Of a stretch of 54,018 bases of DNA, positions 12,301-20,179 are shown in pieces. The first letter of the stretch is position 1. The number at the start of each line of letters is the position of its first letter. Source of the stretch: Phoronis ovalis (Eukaryota > Phoronida > Phoronidae); NCBI GenBank assembly GCA_028565635.1, contig JAOXYB010020292.1:1-54018 (forward strand), read 5' to 3'. The notes beneath the pieces are model-generated. The model made no database searches, had not been told where the DNA came from, and worked only from the letters and a program-made list of their open reading frames with translations. Both the position numbers and the translations under genes were made by a program.

Positions 12301-15300
12301 ATTATGCCTGCTGTAAGTTAATATTTTTGTGTTAGTTTACCTGATGGTACAAATCCATTTATGTTATATAATGGCCTAATAAATGATCAAATTTTCAAAA
12401 AATCAGGGAATTGGTTCAAATAAGTACCAAGCAGTTTGTAGACAATAATCATTAGACACTACAAAAATAGTTAGATGCTACATAATGGGTGTTAGGTGCA
12501 AGAAACTTGTATGAATTCATTCGCACAAGCTTGTCATCCTAGAAGTCTCTGGCGTCAAGAAGTTGTAGCTCCTAATGAGTCCTATATGTTTCTGGCATCT
12601 ACAATTTGTAGTCCTACACTTGTCTCGGTCCGAGGAATGAATTTCTTGCTTATAGCTAGAATGTTCTAGGCCCTAATAGTTTTTAGCACGAATGTCTAGG
12701 AATGGATTTGTATTTTCTAGCTAAAATGTTCTAGGTCTTAGAAATAATTTCTAGCGTCTACCGATTAATCCCCAAACACTGCTCAGTAAAAGAGGGAAGG
12801 ATGGTGGGTTGTTTATGCGCCACTAAAGGTTACAAGTTTTTGTCCAAGGAAAAGCCAAAAATATTCCCGTAGACCAGATTTTACCTTTCAGTTTCTGGGG
12901 TTCAACTGAACACTATCAGGCAACCATTTTTGCTAGATGTAATGTAGTTACAATGATTTTACTCTTCTGGGAATTATTTTGAAAAAATAACAAAAGAAAC
13001 TAATTGTTTTATTCTTAATTTGGCACAGAAACAAATGCGCAATTTCTTGTAACTAATATGATAGATGAAGTGTTTGTTGTAAAGCACCAAGATGGTGATG
13101 GGGTTCTGCAATATTGACTATCATACATTTAACACCCACCTTTGCAGAACACTATTTTCAAGTGATTTATTTTCAAAAATTCATACTCCCAATTTTCTAA
13201 ATTGTAATAAATTCCCAAAATTCATACCCACCCAGTTTTCAAATACCGAACATTACATGTTCTGACACAACCTTTAAAAATTTTGATATTTCACATATTA
13301 AAAGATGTGTTTTAAAAACAAATACAAAAAGTAATTAATGAAATTAATAGTTTATAAACAGTAAGTTTCAATTTCTTACCACCTGTTTCAATGAAATGTG
13401 TGTTCAATAGGTGTAAAAACACTATGGTAAACAATATCAAGCCAGTAGTAAATTTCTCTAAACTCAGACACCTCGGTTTACGTTTTTGTAGTTTCTCAAA
13501 TGCAGGCACACCTGTTTTCAGGTTTTTATAGTTTCTCAAAATTCTTTCACCCTCATAAGTTTCGAAATATATTAAATTTTTTTGACTTTACTAATATAAT
13601 ATTTTTGTCCGCAAATTCCTAAGTTATCTATTTATATCTAGTATTTACCCTTCATATTTTTGCACCATAATCCTATATGTTTTATATTCATGTTTATTTT
13701 TAAGATTTAGTTGATAGCTTTGTGTCATAATTACTTTCTAGTGTGTTTTATGTTGTGTGTGTGTGTTTGTATAATGACATTTTAACAATATCGATGTATG
13801 AAGCTTTACTCCCTAAGTTGTTGTACTAAAAGTTATAACAATAAACTGAGTTGCTGATATGTAGGTTTTAATTGCTAAGGGTTACCATAGTGTGCCCCCA
13901 TATAGATAGATTTATGTAATCTGTGGAGTGTATTTTAAATTGATACTGAATTTTCTTAATAAAAATATTTAAATGCTGAAAATTTTAAGGAAATCTAGAA
14001 TTAAAAGAAAGTTCAATGCAAAAATATAAAACAAGGATTTCATTAAAAAAACAAATAACTATGAAACACTAAGAGAAAGGCAATGACCTTTTGGATACAT
14101 GTAAAGCTATAATAAAAAGTTTTCTGTGGTAATCAACATGTAAAGCAATATAAAAAAGATGTTCCGCTGTAACTCAAGTTTTAAAAAAGTTTGAAAATCT
14201 ATCTGTGTAAAGTTTTGGTCCTCATATTTGAAATTCATGTTTACTATTCAACATTCCCAAAGAAGCAGGCTACAGTTGGATGTGTTATCTCCATCTGATG
14301 ACACAAATTAAGAATATGTCGAAGCATAAAATTACCAAAAAAGTTACTTCGATTTAAAGAAATAAGCTATGGGTCTGGCTGGATTTGAACCCACATATTT
14401 GTAAACATTTTCATCTTTCTTATTATAAATGATGTATAATTAGCACAAAATGGCATCAGATATAACATGCTACCACGGGATTCAAATATGAGCTGGCCTA
14501 TTTGACATTCGGGATTTAATGAAATAGAAGAAGTGTAACTTGCCCATTCCTTAATATGACTGAGTGGATCATGTTGAAGGAGAAAAGGCAAACAAAAAAT
14601 GGCAGCGTATTAATATATAGATATATTCATTACTCAATAACTAGCCAGTACAAATAACCACAGTAGACACATCTAAGTTGAAATTGCTGTAAGAGCTATT
14701 GTGATAAATTATAGAAAGGGAACAAGATAACTGTACAACAATCAGTTTTTAAAAGCTTTTTAACTCTTAGCAGGAACTGTAACTTTTTGAAGCACATTAT
14801 AAAAATGTTTGTCATGTTAACACTTAATGAAAATGGTATCAACAAGTCATATCAATGATGAAATTAACTGGGTATAGTTTTTAGGATGAAGAAAAAAATA
14901 CAAATCCCTACAAATACTAATTGTATGTTAGCGGATAGAATTTGTTTATCTTCAAAGCAGACTTGCCCTCGGACTTCTGACGGTCAGCCCTATGAAACTG
15001 GGAACACATTCTCCATTCATCACTTGTACTAATTGATACTTGATAGTAATAATATTTGTTGCCTTGTTGTGGTATATACATATAACACTGCATATTCTAC
15101 CCATCACATTCCATATCTATCTGTATAATCTTAGTATGTATAAGAGCAGCTACATAAATATTTTAATTGGATTACATGTTTTGTGCACACTGTAAAGGAA
15201 GGCTCTGTATTCTATGTATGAGCTGAAAGAAAGGCTCAATTTGTGAGCATCCTAAGGGAAAAAGCTGTAATTTCCATTTTGTCACCTAACAGAAAACAGT

Positions 15301-18300
15301 ACTCTTTAAACACCTTTTCTGTTTGCTTAATACATGCTCAGTGCTAGAATTAGTATGATATACTTCTGCCAAACATGGTCCAAACACTTAAAACTTAAAA
15401 AACGTCCTTTACAGTCCTACTTCTTGCTCATTGGTTGGTCTCTTGAGGTAGTGATTTTTTAGTTATTTGTGGTAATAATCCGTACATTGACCCATTTTGC
15501 GATGCATGTTTCAGCCCTATAGGAGTTCGACTTGTACCGGGACTTGTGCTGAGAGTCGCCTGTCTTTCATGCTGGAATTTTTGGCATTTGAATATACTCC
15601 ATAATATCCTATAAAATGACTTCCTAACTTTCCTGTTTCCACTAATATATATGATTGGATCACAGATTGAGTTAAGAAAAACCAGAGCAAATAGTGTACC
15701 ATGTCTATTTTGTGTCTGTTGTATAGTTTCCTGGATGTCTGCATAAACTGTTATCATTATGTTAAGTCCCCATGGAAGCCAGGTTGCAGCAAATGTGCAC
15801 ACAATAATCATAGAAGTTATAGCACTTTTCAGTAAATTGGGTGCCATCTGGTGGTTTACAATGATAGATTTCTTGTTATATCGTTGATATATTTCATAAA
15901 ATATTATACTGTAAACAAAAATAAGAAATACAAAACTTGCAGTGGCAATGCTGAAAAGAGCTGTTAATGCGTAAACGGTGTATGAATCATAATCGTCAAG
16001 TGTTTGCTCATCAGTTAAAATATCAGCATCTGCCTTTGTGCTATTCATTATGTGCTGTAAGAAAGGTAACGTTGGAATAAACCCACCAGCTAATGATATT
16101 ATCCAAGAGGTGCATAAAAAGAAACGTACTCGAAACTTTGTCACTAACTGTGGATGTTCTAGTGGTTTTAAAATGGCAGTTAAACGATCACATGATAGCC
16201 CGAATGTTGTGAAAACCACAGCATAAAATGATACTATTTGGAAACAAGAAAGTACTATTGTCCACTCAGTGTAGGGGTCATTGTCTGTGTTGCACTCTGG
16301 GTCTTTTGCTGACCATGCTACCTGCACTACAGGATTTACAATGTCAGCTATTGCTAAACTGATATAAAACATTATCATAACTTCTGCTTTGTTTTTCAAT
16401 GACATTAAACTTATAAATGCTGCAACATTTGCTAAAATGGCAACAAATCCAATGCTAGCATATAAAACATTGAACAAACAACACGTTGTTCTGTTGGTAA
16501 TTTCTTCCACATCAGTTCCCAATGTTATATTGCCACAACATAATTCGAAGAAAGTCTGATTGTCGCAACAGTCTGTAGGCAAAGAAATATTCCCTATACT
16601 AACTTCGTTAACATCATCCATACTTAAATCAGCCTTTAGTTTTTTCCAAATTTATTTTTTTTAAATTGACTTGTTTGTAGGTACATGTCAAATGTTTATT
16701 TTCCCACACACTTTGATCACTACTACATCCAGTTGTCTAGGGAGTTATCCAAAGTTACTGGAGTGATACGAAAATCCTTGTATTTATATGTTCCTGTTGA
16801 AAGACACTTGAGCACTGACCAGTATCAAGTTGCTTCGGATTGTTGATCTGCTTTTTTTAAAAAAAGAAATGCTTTCTCTTTATACTATCCTGTTTTTTTT
16901 AAAACTGTGTCATCATCATATCAAGTGACTTATTTATAACATCTTGTTTTTCAAAGCACTAGTAACACCTCACCTTGGGCATGCTACAAGTAAATAAACG
17001 TCAGTTGTTTCACTTGATTTCACTTACAGATTTGCCTCATTTATTCCTTGATATTTATTTTTGGAACATCTGTTAACAAGGTATGTTGTAAGGAATGCCA
17101 GAATTAATCTGTGTTAATTCTTAGATCTTGATTGTAATAATTTGTTGTAGGGAGTGACCGGATACGCTATGTCAAATTTTGTTGAAGTTCATTTCATTAA
17201 TTGTTCGTTCATTAATTAGCAAAACGTTGAGGTACTTCATTGACATACTGGTAGTAAGTTGCTTGGCTGTTGATAATAGACAGGGATATACACTTGTTCA
17301 TATATTCTCATTATTGTAATTAAAATCTAATTACTAGTATATAGGAAATATATATTCTTTTCTTAAACTTTTATAATAATTGCTGAGCATGTTAGCAGAC
17401 GGTACATGCACATGTATCTGTAAATTCGATAAGATTATAACTGAAATACCCAATAAAACTGCTAATACTCACTTGTTAATTCTATTTTCAATAAAAAAAA
17501 AATTAATTACACACCCTAAGGATATGTTATTTCATTTTCTTACGTGTTATAAAACTGGTAATGATATTGCACTCGGTACTTTTTGTAGCCAACTCTGTAA
17601 AAAATATCAAACATGGATAATTTTGGAGAGTGATTTAAAATGCAACACAAGATATTAAATGTTGAAAATTAGAGTGTGTCTTTAATAAAAAATAAAAACA
17701 AATATTTATAGTAAAGACGTGGAACTTTTCACATCAGGTGAATCAGCGTTGTTATATGTTATTTTTGAGGAAATTTGTCAGCAAATTTATTTTCACACAA
17801 TGCAAGCAAATACCCTCTACTTACAAATCATCTTTACATTTAGATCTACAAAACACTTTTGTAGATTTAAATTTTTGCTTTATTCAGATTTAAAGTTTGT
17901 GATTTGACACCATTCATCAAATTCAAAAACTTGTAAATAAACCAAAAAAAAAAAATCTGAGGGTGTTTTGGAGATATAATGTAAAGTTTCTGTGTTTAAA
18001 TTCATAGATGCGAGGTTGTTTTGTCTGTGTAACGCTAAATAATTCAATGTATCAAGTTAGATTCAAAGTTAGTTAATAGGAACTTTGAATTATTAAATGA
18101 TACACCGATACATTCCAGTGGTTTGAAATTTAGGAAAAGTAGTTTGTAAACACAACGATTTAAAGTTGGCTATTTGAGTTTAAATTTAGACTTTTTTTTA
18201 AAAAAAAAAATCTAAATTTCATATTTTGAATTATCAAGTGTTACACGGATTATGTATATTTTCGAAGTTTTTTCCAACAGTGTTTTTATATCAGATTATA

Positions 18301-19842
18301 TAAACATTCAAACCATATTATCTCATAATTTGTAAAGTTGAGATTATATGATTTAATGTTTTAAAAATGTATATTGAGTTTTCCGTTTTAATTGCGATTG
18401 TAAATGTGAATCCACCTAAGTGTATCCAAAGACCTTGAAATGCAGACATTTAACGCGGTCATAACCAAATTTAGATAGCAATGCTAGTTGTTTTTATTCT
18501 AGTTTTTCAACTGAAAAAGTATATTATTTCAAAAATATGTTGACATTGTGCAGACTTTGGTTTTTACAAAACAAACTGCTGATAAACGTGGTCTGATTAC
18601 CAATTCACTGAAGACTGGCTGTTTTCAACTTGCAGTGGGAATATTTTGACAAAATAGATTTCAATTAATGAAAAAAAAATAAATAAGTACTGTCACGAAA
18701 AATAATCACATGATTAAGAAACTGAAACAGTTCAATGGACCAATCATTCCACAAACATTCTCCTGCAGTTTTCTTTTGTTGCAGAACCCAGCGGAATGAT
18801 CACAGGCAACGTAACTGGACCATGTATGTCGGGATTTTATTACGTAACAGCTTTACCAAAAACCAATCTGTTCTTGTTAGTGATTGAAAACAAGAAAACT
18901 TATGAAGACACAATGTTCTTCAATTTTAATTGCAAGATAATTAAAAAGTAAGTCAAACTGGATAACTTTCTTAAGTGTCTTAAAATAGTAACAATTTTGG
19001 AACTAGACCATGTATGTCGGGATTTTATTGCATAACAGCTTTACCAAAATCAATCTATTCTTGTTAGTGATTCAAAACAAGAAAACTTATGAAGACTCAG
19101 TGTTCTTAATTTCAATTGCAAGATAATTAAAAAATAAGTCAAACTGGATAACTATCTAAATTGTTTGAAAATAGCAACGGTTTTGGAACTTCATAGTCAT
19201 CGTCTTGACTGAACTCCAGCAGGAGTCGCTCCCGGGGGAGCAGTCAGTATGAAAGTGGGTACCCATGTTTCAACATGGCTTTTCAAAAAAGTCCCTAACG
19301 AAATGAAATTGTGCAAAAAAATACACTCCTAAGGAAGTGACTTGGGAAAAACAGCCCTAACGCAGTGTCACACCTCAAAAAAAACACCCCTTTTCGTGAT
19401 TTTAGCTTTAAAAATAACACCCTAAGCATGTAACGTGCATTATGCACCGGCTGTACGAAAAGCATACCGTTCATGCGAAATTTTGTTGGAACATGCGTAC
19501 TCACTTTTATATTGACTCCCCCGCCGGGAATCGCTGTCATCAAGAATTAGTAATGAAAGAAGTTTCTCACATAAAATTATACATTATTTGAACAATTCTC
19601 AGATTTTAAAGTTTCTTTTTTGTTTCAGCATTGTTAACTCAGGTGCGTATCGCATCATAAATGGAACCTGTGCACACGAGGATTCTACCACCTCCACATT
19701 AGCTGAACAAGGGAAATGTCCCGAAATAAGAAATATTGAAGTCCCCTGTATTTATACCACTGCATGTGTACATACAGCATCAGTGCAGTTGATATTACTG
19801 TGTTTAATTTTAAGTAAATTGTGTGCTCATGATAAAACATGA
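224..19842 (+). CDS. CACNA2D: Voltage-gated calcium channel alpha-2/delta subunit, 5'-partial (17 exons)
   Basis: Extracellular auxiliary subunit of high-voltage-activated calcium channels; the family promotes channel trafficking and synaptic function. Exons: 224-388, 735-995, 1117-1238, 1465-1568, 2319-2572, 3057-3201, 5395-5544, 5957-6043, 6864-7029, 7202-7367, 7607-7762, 8070-8284, 8684-8894, 9220-9430, 10031-10169, 18785-18947, 19629-19842. All junctions are GT-AG and phases agree, giving 975 residues to the stop. The first visible residues (WQYFGS...RPWY) are the alpha-2/delta segment just before VWA. The VWA domain has D-C-S-L-S plus VTDG. A Cache-like region, a CYLFD motif of the VGCC_alpha2 region and a short hydrophobic C-terminus (probable GPI signal) follow. 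Family members are about 1000-1200 aa, so roughly 150-250 N-terminal residues are missing to the left. CACHD1 was considered but lacks this MIDAS. The paralogue (1-4) cannot be assigned. Confidence 0.9.
735..995 (+). CDS. CACNA2D: alpha-2/delta exon b: VWA core
   Basis: Encodes LSMKQKGKFTIAQAVAKN..., the VWA helix after the MIDAS loop, through GGTSELE, whose Thr matches the third MIDAS position of the family. Acceptor TTCATCAG. The donor GTAAGT overlaps the apparent stop TAA at 997, so the stop is intronic. Phases 2 in, 2 out. Confidence 0.88.
1117..1238 (+). CDS. CACNA2D: alpha-2/delta exon c: VWA strand with VTDG
   Basis: Encodes KGFETALDLFQNKPRTGCQA then ILVFVTDGKDTDGEE. The Asp of VTDG is the fourth MIDAS ligand. 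Acceptor TTGTAG and donor CCAG/GTTTGA, the latter weak but required by phase. Confidence 0.85.
1465..1568 (+). CDS. CACNA2D: alpha-2/delta exon d: end of VWA
   Basis: Encodes GYYTRSGYVPGPVCKYNW then TKVWDLVKAKNMYCQPP. Joins exon c by G+GA (Gly) and ends in phase 0 at GTAAGT. Supported by acceptor, donor and phase; sequence conservation here is only moderate. Confidence 0.8.
1725..1796. repeat. 72-bp terminal-inverted-repeat element
   Basis: Ends are CAGGCGCGGATACAG and, inverted, CAGGCGCGGTTACAA (13 of 15 match). The centre holds a second near-palindrome, ACCGTGTTCTAGAAAACGGT. CATAT lies directly outside both ends, a possible 5-bp target duplication. The terminal bases resemble short hAT-type ends (inference). 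Sits in an alpha-2/delta intron. Confidence 0.6.
1878..2147. mobile_element. Tc1/mariner-type MITE, 270 bp
   Basis: Perfect 24-bp terminal inverted repeats beginning CAGTAGGTTTCCGAGTTATG and flanked on both sides by TA, the target duplication of Tc1/mariner elements. The similarity between arms continues inward. The interior contains a ~130-bp direct duplication (TGGTTTGTGACAGTTACTCA occurs twice, near 1927 and 2050). Short ORFs across it are by-products of the repeat. No transposase is present. Confidence 0.8.
2319..2572 (+). CDS. CACNA2D: alpha-2/delta exon e: post-VWA / Cache start
   Basis: Starts after TCTCTTAAAG with ARIFSYLTIEDGEIFPGN, matching the alpha-2/delta (V/A)RIF(S/T) start of the segment after VWA, and continues to VGLWTSPYLDSWGLGMMVTY, a Cache-type strand (family: VYLDALELGLVITG). 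Donor AA/GTAAGT, phase 2. Confidence 0.88.
3057..3201 (+). CDS. CACNA2D: alpha-2/delta exon f: Cache domain
   Basis: Encodes TIGVTGVDATYDEIETL...INNVGETIFHPKL, corresponding to the family block GVMGVDVS...IDPNGYVLLHPNL. Acceptor TTTGCAG, donor ACG/GTAAGG, phase 0 out. Confidence 0.88.
3202..5394 (+). other. alpha-2/delta intron, 2.2 kb
   Basis: No coding signal. It holds a diverged inverted repeat at about 3500-3705 (ATGTAATCAGGAGGGGACCA against an inverted copy near 3668-3700) and a three-copy 38-bp tandem repeat at 3929-4040. The rest is unremarkable AT-rich DNA. Confidence 0.75.
3929..4040. repeat. Tandem repeat, 38-bp unit x ~3
   Basis: TTATTAAATAGATGACTTTG recurs at 3929, 3967 and 4005, an exact period of 38. 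The first two units are nearly identical. The third diverges after the shared core, with TTGTTGTATATGG replacing TTTGTATATTACC. Confidence 0.85.
5395..5544 (+). CDS. CACNA2D: alpha-2/delta exon g
   Basis: Encodes LLEDPIFIPISQLEQDSRGK then PAEFNDILAAMLRGETGQKY, matching the family segment with MIDGESGEK. Acceptor GATATTAG, donor AAG/GTAATA, both phase 0 (150 nt). Confidence 0.86.
5957..6043 (+). CDS. CACNA2D: alpha-2/delta exon h
   Basis: 87-nt phase-0 exon encoding GNRIPGTYYYAALNDSEYAF and AFSLTETDK. It aligns with the family [20 protein letters not shown] block that closes the first Cache repeat. Acceptor TTTTTACAG, donor AAG/GTTTGT. Confidence 0.87.
6044..6863 (+). other. alpha-2/delta intron
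   Basis: 820 bases with no repeat or coding signal that I can support. Short open frames on both strands lack homology and splice context. Confidence 0.6.
6864..7029 (+). CDS. CACNA2D: alpha-2/delta exon i (possible longer form to ~7145)
   Basis: Encodes IFRRAQEPEERPEIDSVFNL...YPCLRVT and ends at an excellent donor CAG/GTGAGA in phase 1, joining AT at 7202 to give Asp. The frame stays open past this donor as far as TAA at 7146 and reads like protein (MLFDDLKKVLTDKLVFGGLF), so a longer exon or intron retention is possible. Confidence 0.78.
7202..7367 (+). CDS. CACNA2D: alpha-2/delta exon j: Cys-containing Cache segment
   Basis: Encodes DLHSSIFLAPKCHCDPNANF...HNWINGIKPDVGCEAGAKYEKGI. IFLAPKCHC corresponds to TFIAPRDYC of vertebrate alpha-2/delta. 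Acceptor TTTTTTTGTAG, donor CAG/GTATGA, phase 2 out. Confidence 0.86.
7607..7762 (+). CDS. CACNA2D: alpha-2/delta exon k: second Cache repeat
   Basis: Encodes ADVLITQPIELVWRKRAFES then VKWTYVGIRSGVFRTYPG, the block equivalent to ARFVVTDGGITRVYP. Acceptor TTTTATAG. The donor GTAAGT lies inside an apparent stop. Phase 2 out. Confidence 0.88.
8070..8284 (+). CDS. CACNA2D: alpha-2/delta exon l: second Cache repeat
   Basis: Encodes RPWYNRARTTPDKTSISTPY, MDAAGVGKIVTISQAVFEG and a Cys-rich PWPGGCTCQIGSDCIIG. RPWY plus PY(M/F)(D/N)..G.G..V.IS is the hallmark of this repeat in alpha-2/delta and CACHD1. Phase 1 out at GTATGT. Confidence 0.9.
8684..8894 (+). CDS. CACNA2D: alpha-2/delta exon m: Cys-rich region
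   Basis: Encodes VCYVSKAKGPNQNSRRCATE...SLDILYNDFHNKSMETMLSS...CGKKYDCPDGEPDCETR. Phases agree on both sides (2 in, 2 out). Cysteine pairs suit the disulfide-bonded alpha-2/delta ectodomain. Confidence 0.85.
9220..9430 (+). CDS. CACNA2D: alpha-2/delta exon n: CYLFD motif, VGCC_alpha2 region
   Basis: Encodes CYLFDASAKLIVDPDFLWAD...YAGVTLGKKEGEVMKDLIYKHGF...IDFQGKC, aligning with C(V/F)(I/L)LDDGGFL...GRFFGEIDPSLMRHLV...YDYQSVC of vertebrate subunits. Acceptor ATTTTCAG, donor AGG/GTAAAA, phase 0 out. Confidence 0.9.
10031..10169 (+). CDS. CACNA2D: alpha-2/delta exon o
   Basis: Encodes VTLEGIPSNPEELDNYYKTR...FSNNFGCIQDLVGYKANVSML. Acceptor ATGTTTAG, donor TTAG/GTAGGT, phase 1 out, into the 8.6-kb intron that hosts the GPCR gene. 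Confidence 0.84.
15428..16621 (-). CDS. Class A (rhodopsin-like) GPCR, orphan, intronless
   Basis: Seven-helix plasma-membrane receptor of 397 aa in one exon. Seven hydrophobic segments lie at about 52-75, 82-105, 119-143, 165-188, 216-243, 266-292 and 307-328. Family marks: Asn65 in TM1, LAIAD (Asp93) in TM2, D145-R146-L147 in place of DRY, T-W-L-P (280-283) in TM6 and D-P-I-I-Y (321-325) in place of NPxxY, then a basic helix 8 and Cys346, a possible palmitoylation site. The N-terminus has four N-glycosylation sequons (N11, N21, N31, N43) and paired cysteines at 18-19, 28-29 and 47-48. The second extracellular loop has no Cys, so the usual TM3-ECL2 disulfide is absent. The ATG context (A at -3, G at +4) is good and an in-frame stop lies ~40 nt upstream. 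The ligand cannot be told from sequence. The gene is nested in an alpha-2/delta intron on the opposite strand. Confidence 0.93.
   Translation of the reverse strand: MDDVNEVSIGNISLPTDCCDNQTFFELCCGNITLGTDVEEITNRTTCCLFNVLYASIGFVAILANVAAFISLMSLKNKAEVMIMFYISLAIADIVNPVVQVAWSAKDPECNTDNDPYTEWTIVLSCFQIVSFYAVVFTTFGLSCDRLTAILKPLEHPQLVTKFRVRFFLCTSWIISLAGGFIPTLPFLQHIMNSTKADADILTDEQTLDDYDSYTVYALTALFSIATASFVFLIFVYSIIFYEIYQRYNKKSIIVNHQMAPNLLKSAITSMIIVCTFAATWLPWGLNIMITVYADIQETIQQTQNRHGTLFALVFLNSICDPIIYISGNRKVRKSFYRILWSIFKCQKFQHERQATLSTSPGTSRTPIGLKHASQNGSMYGLLPQITKKSLPQETNQ
17844..18219. repeat. Cluster of three perfect hairpins
   Basis: ATCTACAAAA-CAC-TTTTGTAGAT (17844-17866), ATTCAAAGTT-loop-AACTTTGAAT (18061-18090) and AAATTTAGA...TCTAAATTT (18182-18219) lie within 400 bases of AT-rich intron. 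They may be remains of one fold-back element (inference). Confidence 0.6.
18785..18947 (+). CDS. CACNA2D: alpha-2/delta exon p: near C-terminus
   Basis: Encodes EPSGMITGNVTGPCMSGFYY, VTALPKTNLFLLVIENKK and NFNCKIIK. TNLFL matches the family block (S/N)TNL(F/I)(L/F). Acceptor TTGTTGCAG, donor AA/GTAAGT. A mutated copy of most of this exon follows at 19004. Confidence 0.88.
18815..19190 (+). repeat. Tandem duplication of ~190 bp covering exon p and its donor
   Basis: Copy 1 (about 18815-19003) and copy 2 (about 19004-19190) share GACCATGTATGTCGGGATTT through GTCAAACTGGATAACT and TTTTGGAAC, with about 10 % differences. The unit takes in the 3' part of the exon, its splice donor and ~55 bases of intron. 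Confidence 0.9.
19004..19136 (+). pseudogene. Decayed duplicate of alpha-2/delta exon p
   Basis: Second copy of the exon sequence. One base lost in AAAACCAAT (now AAAATCAAT) shifts the frame, the donor AAGTAAGT has become AAATAAGT, and no acceptor was copied. It is therefore most likely spliced out with the intron. Confidence 0.85.
19629..19842 (+). CDS. CACNA2D: alpha-2/delta last exon: C-terminal tail
   Basis: Encodes IVNSGAYRIINGTCAHEDST...KCPEIRNIEVPCIYTTACVHT and then ASVQLILLCLILSKLCA before the stop TGA (19840-19842). The short hydrophobic terminus with small residues ahead of it fits the GPI-anchor signal reported for alpha-2/delta proteins; a membrane-spanning tail is the alternative. 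Confidence 0.88.
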
Positions 19843-20173
19843 TTTGTTTGTGTAGAGTATAGTGATTTTTAGATGTATATATAAAGAAAGATGTGCAATA
19901 TTTTATATAAAACACACTATATACCTAGGACTTAAATAAGGATATCAAATGTGTAGCTATTAGAGTTAATACACCTTTACCATGCAGTGGTCAAGCCACT
20001 GGTTCCAAACCCAGGAAACATGCCAAATTTTGTGAATGAACAGTGTTCTGGATTAGTGGCTCCACCAAGTGCATGGAGATAGTCGACTGTATTTTTATGT
20101 GCCCTAGTTGCTTTAATGAGGATATATTTTTATGTTAACATGTAACAGCAGAAATGTATTTTGAATGACTAGT

Positions 20174-20179
20174 AATAAA
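20174..20179 (+). terminator. Candidate poly(A) signal of alpha-2/delta
   Basis: AATAAA 332 bases after the stop codon, in AGTAATAAAAGAATG. No transcript evidence; other AATAAA-like words lie further on (20336). Confidence 0.35.

Larger units (their letters stand above)
10170..18784 (+). other. alpha-2/delta 8.6-kb intron hosting a GPCR gene on the other strand
   Basis: Largest intron of the gene. It contains the complete minus-strand GPCR (15428-16621). Elsewhere there is degenerate repeated AT-rich sequence at ~10380-10760 (AAGTT/GTTAGAAC motifs), loose repeats with TAGAATGTTCTAGG-like words at ~12535-12770, a two-copy ~42-bp repeat at 13460-13540, a short TG run at 13755, and three perfect hairpins at 17844-18219. 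I see no other gene in it. Confidence 0.8.

Noticed and set aside
224-19842. Identification as CACHD1 rather than alpha-2/delta
   Set aside because: CACHD1 lacks the DxSxS metal site and has a long cytoplasmic tail. This protein has the intact site and ends just after a short hydrophobic tail.
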